From positions 496,001 through 560,000 of the forward strand of contig JBEMAQ010000001.1 of NCBI GenBank assembly GCA_040274725.1: 64,000 bases of DNA, written 5' to 3'. The stretch's first letter is position 1. Each line of letters starts with the position of its first letter. This document shows positions 15,656 to 24,146 of this stretch, one piece after another. The notes under the pieces were generated by a model. That model worked only from the letters and a program-made list of their open reading frames with translations, made no database searches and was not told the origin of the DNA. Source of the DNA: Solibacillus sp040274725. Lineage in GTDB: Bacteria > Bacillota > Bacilli > Bacillales_A > Planococcaceae. Made by a program: the position numbers and the translations under genes.

Positions 15656-18064
15656 TCAAATCATTGATGGATCTAAATCAATCGTCAGCACGATGCCCTT
15701 TTTAATCCAATCTGTTCGGTACATTTTAATCAGCTCGAGCAGCACAGGTATTAAATTTGGCTCTACTTTATATTTTATCAAACATTGATAACGATATCTA
15801 TTTTGAAGGCGGCTAATGCTCGCCGTTGTTGGTCCGATAATCGCTGCTTTCGGTAATTGCTGGCGCAACCAGTCTGCCGCGCGCTCCGCAAATTCCGCCG
15901 CCTGCATCACGTCCTCATGCGACAATTGAATGAGTGCTAAATAATAATAAGGCGGATATCCTGCTTGACGGCGCATATGCATTTCACGCTCGTAAAACGG
16001 TAAGTAATGCTGCGCCTTCGACAATTCAATTGCATAATGCTCCGGTGTATACGTTTGAATAAATACCTCACCAAGCTTTTCATGCCTGCCTGCGCGCCCA
16101 CTCACCTGCGTCATGAGTTGGAACGTTTTTTCTGCGGCGCGGTAATCTGGTAAGTGTAGACTCGTATCTGCACTGAGCACACCAACAAGCGTAATATTCG
16201 GAAAATCAAGCCCCTTTGCAATCATTTGCGTGCCGAGTAAAATATCGGCCTTGCCTTGTCCGAACAGATCAAGTATTTCCTCGTGCGCACCCTTTTGTCT
16301 CGTCGTATCGACGTCCATCCGTAAGACGCGCGCTTCCGGAAACAGCTTATATATTTCTTCCTCAATTTTCTGCGTCCCTGTACCGAAAAAGCGAATATGC
16401 TCGCTCTCACATTGTGGGCATGTGTGCGGCACATATTCATCATGACCACAGTAATGGCATTTAATCTTTTCATTTGCGCGGTGATAGGTTAGTGAAATAT
16501 CACAGTTCGGACATTCAACAACCGTCCCGCAATCACGGCACATGACAAACGACGAGTAGCCTCGGCGGTTAAGGAATAAGACCATTTGCTCCTTACGTTC
16601 TAAACGCAGGCGAATGGCGTCCGCAAGTTCAATTGAAAACGCCGAGCGATTGCCGTTTTGCAGCTCTGCGCGCATATCCACTACATGCACAGTTGGCAAC
16701 GCTTGCTTTAGCGCACGCTGCGACAATGTTAAAAGCGTATACACACCTTTTTTCGCCCGCGCAAATGATTCTAGAGCAGGTGTCGCACTCCCTAAAATAA
16801 CCGGACACTTGTAATACTCGCTCCGCCAAATCGCAACATCTCTCGCATGGTAGCGCGGCGAATCATCCTGCTTATACGTCGCTTCGTGCTCCTCATCTAA
16901 AATGATGATGCCGACGTTCGTAAACGGCGCAAAAATCGCTGAGCGCGCACCAACCACAACTTTTACTTCACCCTTTTGAATTTTACGCCACTCATCATAT
17001 TTTTCACCGAGTGACAGCCCACTATGCATAACTGCGACCTGATCACCAAAACGTGAACGGAAGCGCTCGGTCATTTGCGGCGTTAGTGAAATTTCGGGTA
17101 CAAGCATGATGGCCTCTTTGCCTTTTGCAAGTGTCGCTTGGATTGCCTGTAAATAGACCTCAGTCTTTCCACTTCCCGTCACACCTTGTAGTAAAAACGT
17201 TTCCGCCCGTTCTTCCCGTAGTGCAGATGTGACATGGTTTAACACCACTTCTTGCTCATCCGTTAGCTGTAAAAAGTCCACCCGTGCCACATCTTTTTTA
17301 AACGGGTCGCGGTACACTTCCTCTTGGAAAAAGACCGCCGCGCCTTGCTCCGCGACCGATTTTAACACTAAATCTGAGACACCCGCTTCTTTACAAAGTG
17401 CATCGGGTACCCATACTTCTTCGCAATGCTGCACCATCCACGCGAGTAACTCATGCTGTTTTTTCGCACGCGTCGAAATATTTTCCTGTGCAAAGAGTAG
17501 TGCTTGGCGGTCGCCGATTTTCACTTTACGCACATGCTTGACCGCGCCCTGCTGCTTGACACTATTTTCAATGACGATGTGACCTCGCGTAGCGGCCTGC
17601 TTTATTTGACGAAGTAAGCCTGCCTTGTCAAAGACATTCATATTGACCTTCGTTGTTTTTGCAAAATACTGTTGTAAGCTACTTTCTAGCTGTTCCACGT
17701 CGACCTGTAAATACACATGCTTCTCATATTTTGCACGCAAAGCACCTGGTAGCATCACTTGTAACGCATCGATTTCATAGCAAATGGTTTGCTTTTTAAG
17801 CCATTTCGCTAAGTGGAGCATTTCCTCTGTTAATACTGCTTCAATATCTAGCACCTGTGCAACTGCCTTTAATTTTTCAAGCGGCACGTCCGTTTCATGC
17901 TTCAAATCGACAACAAAGCCAAGCACATTGCGTGGCCCGAACGGCACCTTTACACGGCTACCTTTATCAATGACATCGCGCCACTCATCTGGTACTAAAT
18001 AATCAAATGGACGGTCAACTGGATAAGCTGACACATCCACAATCACCTGTGCTACATACGTCAT
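15656..18064 (-). CDS. priA: Primosomal replication restart helicase PriA
   Basis: Recognises abandoned replication forks and loads the restart primosome. 802 residues: N-terminal 3'-DNA-binding domain, winged helix, then a superfamily 2 helicase core with Walker A GVTGSGKT at 294-301 and DEEHE near 390. Embedded zinc-binding cysteines (CRDCG, CPNC, CHYCG, CPQC) lie near 510-550. It overlaps coaC by four bases (ATGA), so it is translationally coupled to it; def follows after 22 bases. Confidence 0.96.
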   Translation of the reverse strand: MTYVAQVIVDVSAYPVDRPFDYLVPDEWRDVIDKGSRVKVPFGPRNVLGFVVDLKHETDVPLEKLKAVAQVLDIEAVLTEEMLHLAKWLKKQTICYEIDALQVMLPGALRAKYEKHVYLQVDVEQLESSLQQYFAKTTKVNMNVFDKAGLLRQIKQAATRGHIVIENSVKQQGAVKHVRKVKIGDRQALLFAQENISTRAKKQHELLAWMVQHCEEVWVPDALCKEAGVSDLVLKSVAEQGAAVFFQEEVYRDPFKKDVARVDFLQLTDEQEVVLNHVTSALREERAETFLLQGVTGSGKTEVYLQAIQATLAKGKEAIMLVPEISLTPQMTERFRSRFGDQVAVMHSGLSLGEKYDEWRKIQKGEVKVVVGARSAIFAPFTNVGIIILDEEHEATYKQDDSPRYHARDVAIWRSEYYKCPVILGSATPALESFARAKKGVYTLLTLSQRALKQALPTVHVVDMRAELQNGNRSAFSIELADAIRLRLERKEQMVLFLNRRGYSSFVMCRDCGTVVECPNCDISLTYHRANEKIKCHYCGHDEYVPHTCPQCESEHIRFFGTGTQKIEEEIYKLFPEARVLRMDVDTTRQKGAHEEILDLFGQGKADILLGTQMIAKGLDFPNITLVGVLSADTSLHLPDYRAAEKTFQLMTQVSGRAGRHEKLGEVFIQTYTPEHYAIELSKAQHYLPFYEREMHMRRQAGYPPYYYLALIQLSHEDVMQAAEFAERAADWLRQQLPKAAIIGPTTASISRLQNRYRYQCLIKYKVEPNLIPVLLELIKMYRTDWIKKGIVLTIDLDPSMI

Positions 18065-18618
18065 TTTGCCTCATCGCCTTCATAAAAATGTTTGATGACA
18101 AGCTCTGTAATTTTTTCTGGTTCCTCAAGACGACCTTTCCCAACATAGCCACATGCCAAAAAGCCCTCTGACGGCTCGATAAATTTGCAGCCATCACCTG
18201 CAAGCGTATTTAAATTGCGAATAACCGCCGGGTGGTCGTACATATGGACATTCATCGCTGGTGCAATCCAAACAGGCGCTGTCGTTGCTAAGTACGTTGT
18301 CGTAATCATATCGTCGGCAATACCATTCGCGAATTTGCCAATCGCATTCGCTGTGGCTGGTGCGACAATGACAAGGTCTGCCCAGTCGGCTAAATCAATA
18401 TGTGCGATCACATTCGAATCTCTTTCATCAAATGTATCGTGAAAAACATCATTTTTTGACATGACTTGAAAGCTTAAAGGATTGACGAATTTTCGTGCAG
18501 ATTCCGTCATCATTACTTTCACATGAAAGCCCGCCTGCGACAGCTTGCTCGTTAAGGCGACCGCTTTATAGACGGCAATGCCACCTGTTACACAAAGTAA
18601 AATATTTCGTTGTTGCAT
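18061..18618 (-). CDS. coaC: Phosphopantothenoylcysteine decarboxylase (CoaC domain only)
   Basis: Flavoprotein that decarboxylates phosphopantothenoylcysteine to phosphopantetheine in coenzyme A synthesis. Only 185 residues are present. ILLCVTGGIAVYKA, the FMN-binding region, the catalytic His in AHIDLADWADLV, PAMNVHMY and the flexible flap with the conserved Cys (FLACGYVGKGRL) are all there. Bacillus usually has a bifunctional CoaBC of about 400 residues; the C-terminal CoaB ligase domain is absent. The stop overlaps the priA start in a clean ATGA, so this is not a sequencing artefact at a ragged end. CoaB must be encoded elsewhere. Confidence 0.88.
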   Translation of the reverse strand: MQQRNILLCVTGGIAVYKAVALTSKLSQAGFHVKVMMTESARKFVNPLSFQVMSKNDVFHDTFDERDSNVIAHIDLADWADLVIVAPATANAIGKFANGIADDMITTTYLATTAPVWIAPAMNVHMYDHPAVIRNLNTLAGDGCKFIEPSEGFLACGYVGKGRLEEPEKITELVIKHFYEGDEAK

Positions 18619-18666
18619 CTATTTCGACTCCTTTAGCTTTTTACATTTTCTTAGTAAACAAACGAC

Positions 18667-18696
18667 AAGCCCCCAAAGAAGAATCTCCGGGAGCTT
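18667..18696 (-). terminator. Possible terminator after rpoZ
   Basis: Eight-bp stem (18696-18689 with 18674-18667 on the minus strand, AAGCTCCC/GGGGGCTT, one G-T pair). The T tract after it is poor, so read-through into coaC is likely. Confidence 0.4.
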
Positions 18697-18722
18697 TTGT
18701 TGACATACTTTTTTCGTAAATT

Positions 18723-18947
18723 TTAGATTTCGTCTTCGTAAATTGCTGAAGCATCTTGTGCTTCTTTGCTAAGCTTGCCTGCTGCTACTTCTTCAAGTGC
18801 GCGGCCAACTGGCTTGTAAGAAACGTATTTGTCTAACATTTCTCCGCCCTCTTCTTGCATTTGGCGAGCGCGCTTAGACGCAAGGCTCACTAAAGAATAT
18901 TTTGAATCGATTTGTTTCTTTAATTCATCAACTGATGGGTATAACAT
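18723..18947 (-). CDS. rpoZ: RNA polymerase omega subunit
   Basis: Small assembly subunit that stabilises the beta-prime chain. 74 residues with the family pattern MLYPSVDELKKQIDSKYSLV, the AxKRARQM helix, and KPVGRALEEVAAGKL. It is four bases after gmk and is the last gene of yicC-gmk-rpoZ before a weak terminator. Confidence 0.95.
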   Translation of the reverse strand: MLYPSVDELKKQIDSKYSLVSLASKRARQMQEEGGEMLDKYVSYKPVGRALEEVAAGKLSKEAQDASAIYEDEI

Positions 18948-18951
18948 AGGT

Positions 18952-19569
18952 TTATTCTCCTCTCAACATTAGCAAATATCTTTTTTCGACGCGTTCACGA
19001 CGACAATGCTCTGCTTTAATAATAGCATTAATTTTATCACATGCATGCGATACTTCATCATTTTCTACAACATAATCGTAAAGAGACATCATCTCTAGCT
19101 CCTCGCGTGCTGTTGCAATGCGTTTCGCAATTACGTCTTCTGTCTCTGTGCCGCGACCAACTAAACGTTGCTCCAGCTCAGAAAGACTTGGTGGTGCTAA
19201 AAAGATAAATAATGCATCTGGTGCTTTTTCACGAATTTGTGCAGCGCCCTGTACTTCAATTTCTAAAAATACGTCGCGTCCTGCATCAAGTGTTTCGTTC
19301 ACATAGGCAAGTGGTGTGCCGTAGTAATTCCCTACGAACTCTGCATGCTCTAGTAAGCCACCTGTTTCGATTAAGCCTTCAAATTCCTCACGTGTCTTAA
19401 AGAAATAGTCTACACCATCTATTTCTCCTTCGCGAGGATTACGCGTTGTCATCGAAATCGAATATTCATAATTTGTATTTGGCTGCGAGAAAAGCTCTTT
19501 ACGAACTGTCCCTTTACCGACACCAGACGGACCTGATAATACGATTAATAAGCCACGTTGTTTGTTCAT
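18952..19569 (-). CDS. gmk: Guanylate kinase
   Basis: Phosphorylates GMP to GDP; essential for GTP and (p)ppGpp pools. With the ATG at 19569 the protein is 205 residues: P-loop GPSGVGKGT at 13-21, then SMTTRNPREGEIDGVDYFF (GMP-binding) and EIEVQGAAQIR. An in-frame TTG at 19599 would add ten unconserved residues, so the ATG is preferred although GGGAG is about 12 bases upstream. It follows yicC directly; remA, normally between the two in B. subtilis, is missing. Confidence 0.95.
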   Translation of the reverse strand: MNKQRGLLIVLSGPSGVGKGTVRKELFSQPNTNYEYSISMTTRNPREGEIDGVDYFFKTREEFEGLIETGGLLEHAEFVGNYYGTPLAYVNETLDAGRDVFLEIEVQGAAQIREKAPDALFIFLAPPSLSELEQRLVGRGTETEDVIAKRIATAREELEMMSLYDYVVENDEVSHACDKINAIIKAEHCRRERVEKRYLLMLRGE

Positions 19570-19609
19570 CGTCTGTAGTATTCTCCCTTTTTCAATCAAA
19601 TAGTCGACG

Positions 19610-20485
19610 TTATTCTATATTTTGTACTTGCTCACGCATTTTCTCCAAAATGGCCTTTGCCTGTACAACCGCTACCGATCCTTGTGCGGATTGATTTTTT
19701 GAACCAATCGTATTAATCTCACGATGCATTTCCTGCATAAGAAAATCTAATTTCCGACCAACTGCTACCGTTTCGTTGAGTGTTTCTTCTAGTTGTAAAA
19801 AATGACTTTCTAGACGGTCTAGTTCTTCTGCAATATCTACGCGCTCTGCAAACACAGCTACTTCCATTAAAACGCGCTCATCTATCATTTGCCCAGAAGC
19901 AATTTCCTGCAAACGTTGTAATAAACGCTCTTTATATTTAAGCGTCGCCTCTGGTGCAGCTACGCGAATACTTGCGACTTGCTCTTGCAATTGATTTTTA
20001 TATTGTAGCATAACAAGCTTCAACTCTTTCCCTTCACGCTCACGCATTTGAAGTAAATCGTCTGTTGCCTGCTGCACTGCTGACGCAATCGCCTGTAAAA
20101 TCTCAGCTTGCTCTAGTTGCTCTTCCTCAACAGCAAGTACGCCATCGAGCATCGCAATTTCTTGCATCGTCCATTTTTCTTCTATTAACACATTTTGCGC
20201 AAGCGCCAATTTCGCCTCGCAATACGCATTTAACAGCGGCCAGTTAATCGTTACTTGGGGTTTAGCTAATTGTAATTCCTTCATATAAATATGTACATCT
20301 AGCTTCCCGCGCGAGATAGCCTGTGCTAGCATTTTTTTGGCTAGCACTTCCGCTTCCATCCATTCTTTCGGAAACTTTGTATTCATCTCTAAAAAACGAT
20401 GATTCACAGAACGAATTTCAACTGTGAGTTGAACATTTTTCGTCGTTGTGACACCCCTGCCAAAGCCGGTCATACTACGCACCAA
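19610..20485 (-). CDS. yicC: YicC family endoribonuclease-like protein
   Basis: YicC/YloC family, 291 residues, with the invariant N-terminal SMTGFGRG and ETRSVNHRFL-like ('EIRSVNHRFLEM') motif and the C-terminal DFLMQEMHREINTIGSKNQ motif. E. coli YicC has endoribonuclease activity toward RyhB; in Bacillus the role is not settled. The TTG at 20485 gives MVRSMTGFG, which aligns with MIRSMTGFG in relatives; a GTG at 20482 is the alternative. First gene of the gmk operon. Confidence 0.9.
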   Translation of the reverse strand: MVRSMTGFGRGVTTTKNVQLTVEIRSVNHRFLEMNTKFPKEWMEAEVLAKKMLAQAISRGKLDVHIYMKELQLAKPQVTINWPLLNAYCEAKLALAQNVLIEEKWTMQEIAMLDGVLAVEEEQLEQAEILQAIASAVQQATDDLLQMREREGKELKLVMLQYKNQLQEQVASIRVAAPEATLKYKERLLQRLQEIASGQMIDERVLMEVAVFAERVDIAEELDRLESHFLQLEETLNETVAVGRKLDFLMQEMHREINTIGSKNQSAQGSVAVVQAKAILEKMREQVQNIE

Positions 20486-20518
20486 GGTTCGTCACATCCT
20501 TCTTTGCATACTGAATCA

Positions 20519-20527
20519 ATTATAGCA
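20519..20527 (-). promoter_or_regulatory. Extended -10 promoter for yicC-gmk-rpoZ
   Basis: Minus strand TGCTATAAT (20527-20519): a perfect -10 preceded by the TG of an extended -10. The -35 is weak (AAGACA, 18-base spacer). It is 34 bases before the yicC start. Confidence 0.65.
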
Positions 20528-20651
20528 CAAGTTTTTTCATGCTGTCTTATGAAATTAATAAAATCGAACAACTACTTCCCGCGCACTAAAAATGATATGA
20601 TAGAGGAATATTAAACATCGTTACACACAACGCATGAAAGAGGAATTTCAC

Positions 20652-22331
20652 ATGGCATTTGATGGTTTATTTACACGTGCAATGACGCACGAATTACAGC
20701 AGCTCGTTTCTGGGCGTATTACAAAAATTTATCAACCGAATGCGCTCGAGGTTGTCTTGCAGATCCGCGCGAACGGCTCAAATCATAAATTACTATTTTC
20801 AATCCATCCGTCGTATGCGCGCTTACATTTTACAGAGCAAGCAATCGACAACCCGTCCGAGCCGCCCATGTTTTGTATGCTACTACGCAAGCATATTGAG
20901 GGCGGATTTATTCACGCTGTCACACAAAACGGCACCGAGCGTATCATTGAATTTTTAATTGAAAGTAAAAACGAAATCGGCGACGATATTAAACGCAAGC
21001 TCACGATGGAAATTATGGGCCGCCATAGTAATCTACTGCTACTTGACGCAGCAAGTGGCAAAATTTTAGATAGCTTAAAGCATTTGCCACCTGCGATGAA
21101 TAGCTACCGTACGATTTTACCGGGTCAAGCTTATATCGCACCGCCCGCACAGGATAAAACAAATCCATATACGGCAAGTGATGCAGACATCACGCATTTC
21201 TTTAGCCTACCACGTGATGCGAAAGAAGTTGTTGGGCATTTTGCCGGCTTCTCACCACTGCAAGCGGCAGAGCTATTATACCGTGCAAACGGGCATGTAA
21301 CAGCGGAGGTTTTCCGCCAGTTTATTACAGAAGTATCAACAGCCGCTGCACCAACTTATGTAGAGGGCGATAAAGTACACTTCTCGCCTGCCACGCTAAC
21401 ACATGTGGAAGGCAAAGCGACATCTTACCCGAATTTAAGTGAGCTACTCGACCGCGTATTTTTTGCACGTTCTGAGCGTGACCGCGTGAAGCAGCAAGCT
21501 GGTGATTTAGAACGCTGGCTATCAAATGAAATCGGTAAATTACATTTAAAAATGAAAAAGTTAACGGCCGATTATGACCGTGCAGCAAAGCTTGATGAGT
21601 TTCAGCTGTACGGGGAGCTATTAATGGCAAATCTGTACAATTTTACAAAAGGAAAAGACTTTGTAGATGTGGTCAACTATTACAGTGAAACGGGTGACAC
21701 CGTGCGCATCCCACTGAGCCCGCGCAAATCGCCAATCGAAAACGCGCAAAGCTACTATACAAAGTATAATAAAGCCAAAACAGCGCTTATTATGGTGGAG
21801 GAGCAAAAAGAGAAGACGCTCGAGGACATCGCGTATTTTGAAATGCTTGCCCAGCAAGTGCAGCAAGCCTCTCCTGCTGATATTGAAGAAATTCGCGAGG
21901 AGCTAGCAGAGCAGGGCTATCTTCGTATGCGCGCTTCAAAGAAAAAGAAAAAGCCGACAAAGCCACTACCAGAGAAGTTTGTATCCTCTACTGGCATTGC
22001 GATTTCCGTCGGCAAAAACAATAAGCAAAATGATTATTTAACGTTTAAGCTTGCGAACCGCTTTGATACATGGTTACACACGAAGGATATTCCGGGTTCA
22101 CATGTTGTCATTCACGATGACAATCCAGATGAGACAACTATTTTAGAAGCGGCGATGCTGAGCGCCTACTTTAGTAAGGCGCGTGAGTCTGCATCGGTGC
22201 CTGTTGACTATACAGAAATTCGTCATGTGAAAAAGCCAAATGGATCAAAGCCCGGCTTCGTTATTTACTTTGAGCAAAAAACGGTTTATGTGACACCAGA
22301 CGAAAGTAAAATTTTATCATTAAAGAAGTAA
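20652..22331 (+). CDS. rqcH: Ribosome quality control protein RqcH (NFACT family, YloA)
   Basis: RqcH binds split 50S subunits carrying stalled peptidyl-tRNA and recruits tRNA-Ala to add alanine tails that target the nascent chain for degradation. Older annotations call it fibronectin-binding protein FbpA. 559 residues from the ATG at 20652, which follows AGAGGA; upstream residues are not conserved. An NFACT-N domain (about 1-260) and a coiled-coil (about 265-420) are followed by the NFACT-R domain near 435-540 with DIPGSHVVI. It is divergent from yicC and convergent with the pyr operon. Confidence 0.95.
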   Translation: MAFDGLFTRAMTHELQQLVSGRITKIYQPNALEVVLQIRANGSNHKLLFSIHPSYARLHFTEQAIDNPSEPPMFCMLLRKHIEGGFIHAVTQNGTERIIEFLIESKNEIGDDIKRKLTMEIMGRHSNLLLLDAASGKILDSLKHLPPAMNSYRTILPGQAYIAPPAQDKTNPYTASDADITHFFSLPRDAKEVVGHFAGFSPLQAAELLYRANGHVTAEVFRQFITEVSTAAAPTYVEGDKVHFSPATLTHVEGKATSYPNLSELLDRVFFARSERDRVKQQAGDLERWLSNEIGKLHLKMKKLTADYDRAAKLDEFQLYGELLMANLYNFTKGKDFVDVVNYYSETGDTVRIPLSPRKSPIENAQSYYTKYNKAKTALIMVEEQKEKTLEDIAYFEMLAQQVQQASPADIEEIREELAEQGYLRMRASKKKKKPTKPLPEKFVSSTGIAISVGKNNKQNDYLTFKLANRFDTWLHTKDIPGSHVVIHDDNPDETTILEAAMLSAYFSKARESASVPVDYTEIRHVKKPNGSKPGFVIYFEQKTVYVTPDESKILSLKK

Positions 22332-22406
22332 AATTATTAAAATAACTAGGTAGATTATAACCTTAGACTTCACTTATTTCGTTGTTAATTTCATAACCAC
22401 TTCTAA

Positions 22407-22445
22407 ACTACTGAAAATGCGCCTTTGCGTTTCAGTAGTTTTTTT
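22407..22445 (+). terminator. Intrinsic terminator after rqcH
   Basis: Ten-bp stem ACTACTGAAA/TTTCAGTAGT (22407-22416 with 22430-22439) followed by seven T. About 75 bases after the rqcH stop. Confidence 0.9.
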
Positions 22446-22454
22446 CGGGAAGCT

Positions 22455-22709
22455 GGTGAGACTGTGTCGATTTCAACGATTATTTCTGCACTCGCTATTT
22501 TCATTACAGTTGGCGTTGTCATTGTGATGAGTGTCATCATTCGCCGTTCGATTACTACACCGCTCCAACATGTTATGCACGCTGCGGAAAAAATCGCACA
22601 TGGTGACTTAACAGATGAAGATATTACACACGCATCTTCTGATAAAATCGGTAAGCTTGCTTTAGCCTTCTTATTTCAGCTAACGCCAAAGTACATGCAG
22701 ACTATTTGA
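22455..22709 (+). pseudogene. Chemoreceptor remnant: membrane helix plus HAMP domain
   Basis: About 80 codons encode a hydrophobic segment (STIISALAIFITVGVVIVMSV), a basic stop-transfer IIRR, and a HAMP domain beginning SITTPLQHVMHAAEKIAHGDL. This is the end of the second membrane helix and the HAMP linker of a methyl-accepting chemotaxis protein or similar receptor. Similarity stops after IGKLALAF, where the signalling domain should start, and the sensor domain before it is missing. The only usable start (TTG at 22425) lies inside the rqcH terminator stem. I read it as a gene fragment, not a functional small protein. Confidence 0.75.
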
Positions 22710-22739
22710 CCGTCTCAGCAGGTTTTAAAGTTTACTACT

Positions 22740-22788
22740 AAAAAAGGATTGACCGAGGCAAAATTTTGCCTCGAGCCAATCCTTTTTT
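22740..22788. terminator. Bidirectional terminator after pyrE
   Basis: A long hairpin: AAAAAAGGATTG pairs with CAATCCTTTTTT, and an inner CGAGGCAAAA/TTTTGCCTCG arm continues the stem. A/T runs on both sides allow use on either strand; on the minus strand it ends the pyrimidine operon 14 bases after pyrE. Confidence 0.9.
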
Positions 22789-22801
22789 GTTGCATTACTT
22801 T

Positions 22802-23437
22802 CTACTTTTGCAGTGTGCCTGCTTTTAATTCAGCATGCCAATTTTTTAAGAACGGAATTTGATCCTCTTGAATCGCACCTGATTCGTTTGCCGCTTCGAT
22901 TAAGTAATCGAAGTTTGTTAACGATACATATTTCACGCCTGCCGCTGCAAATGCGTCTTCTGCTTTTGGTAAGTTGTATGTATAGACACAAACAACACCT
23001 AGTACTTCGCAACCCGCTGCGCGTAAGGCTTCTACCGCTGTGATTGAAGAACCACCTGTGGATACGATATCTTCTACGACAACGACCTTTTGACCAGCAG
23101 AATATTTACCTTCGATTTGGTTACCACGGCCGTGCTCTTTTGCTTTTGAACGCACGTATACCATTGGTTGCTCTAAAATATCAGATACCCATGCAGCATG
23201 CGGGATACCCGCTGTTGCTGTACCGGCTACCACTTCACACTGTGCAAAGTTTTCTTTAATCAGTGATGCTAAACCGTTTGCTAATTGCTTACGAATCACT
23301 GGATCAGAAATTGTTAAGCGTGTATCGCAGTAAATTGGTGATTTAATGCCTGACGCCCATGTGAATAGCTCTGTTGGATTTAATTCGACTGCACCGACCT
23401 TTAACATTGCGTGTGCGATTTCGTTTTGTAATGACAT
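22802..23437 (-). CDS. pyrE: Orotate phosphoribosyltransferase
   Basis: Couples orotate and PRPP to orotidine 5'-phosphate. 211 residues from the ATG at 23437, which has GGGAGGGTAA upstream; 27 further codons to an upstream start overlap pyrF and show no conservation. The PRPP-binding motif VVVVEDIVSTGGSS lies at 118-131 and the flexible catalytic loop EHGRGNQIEG near 101-110. Last gene of the pyr operon, one base after the pyrF stop. Confidence 0.96.
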   Translation of the reverse strand: MSLQNEIAHAMLKVGAVELNPTELFTWASGIKSPIYCDTRLTISDPVIRKQLANGLASLIKENFAQCEVVAGTATAGIPHAAWVSDILEQPMVYVRSKAKEHGRGNQIEGKYSAGQKVVVVEDIVSTGGSSITAVEALRAAGCEVLGVVCVYTYNLPKAEDAFAAAGVKYVSLTNFDYLIEAANESGAIQEDQIPFLKNWHAELKAGTLQK

Positions 23438-23438
23438 A

Positions 23439-24146
23439 TTAGTTACCCTCCCATAATTGACAAACTTCTTTATATGCCGCTGGCTTGTCCGCCGCGCCTG
23501 TAATCGCACGACCAACAACGATTAATGATGAGCCGTCTTTTTTTGCGCCGTCTGGTGTGGCGATACGCTTTTGGTCATGTGCCTCGCCACCTAGCATACG
23601 AATGCCTGGTGTGACGCGCAGGAATTCCTCACCGCATACGTCAGCAATTGCGCGTGCTTCGTGTACTGAGCACACAACACCATCAAGACCTGCTTGCTTC
23701 GTTAGGCTTGCATAATGTAAAACCGAATCCTTCAGGGATAACGCAATTTTTTGCTCGGCTTGCATTTGCTCTTCTGTTGTTGACGTTAGCTGTGTAACGG
23801 CGATTAATTTCGCACGTTCGCGACCTGCCGCTGTTCCTGCCTCAAGCCCTTCAAGTGCCGCTTCCATCATTGGACGTCCACCTGCTGCATGCACATTGAC
23901 AAGGTCTACACCAAGTCGTGCTAAACCTTTCATTGCCGACTTCACTGTATTTGGAATGTCATGAAGCTTTAAGTCGAGGAAAATATCGTGGCCCTGCTCT
24001 TTTACTTTGCGCACAATATCTGGCCCTTCCTGCATGTAAAGCTCCATCCCGATTTTCACAAATAGTGGCTCGTCAAAATGGTTTAGAAACTGAAATACTT
24101 CCGCCTCGCCCGGGAAATCCAGCGCAATAATTGGTTTTGTGTTCAT
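23439..24146 (-). CDS. pyrF: Orotidine 5'-phosphate decarboxylase
   Basis: Decarboxylates OMP to UMP, the last step of the pathway. 235 residues, TIM barrel, with IALDFPGEAEV at the N-terminus and the catalytic Lys-x-x-Asp in DLKLHDIPNT (Asp58, Lys60, Asp63), then the phosphate-binding VVGRAITGA near the C-terminus. The start base is shared with the last base of the pyrD stop codon. Confidence 0.97.
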   Translation of the reverse strand: MNTKPIIALDFPGEAEVFQFLNHFDEPLFVKIGMELYMQEGPDIVRKVKEQGHDIFLDLKLHDIPNTVKSAMKGLARLGVDLVNVHAAGGRPMMEAALEGLEAGTAAGRERAKLIAVTQLTSTTEEQMQAEQKIALSLKDSVLHYASLTKQAGLDGVVCSVHEARAIADVCGEEFLRVTPGIRMLGGEAHDQKRIATPDGAKKDGSSLIVVGRAITGAADKPAAYKEVCQLWEGN

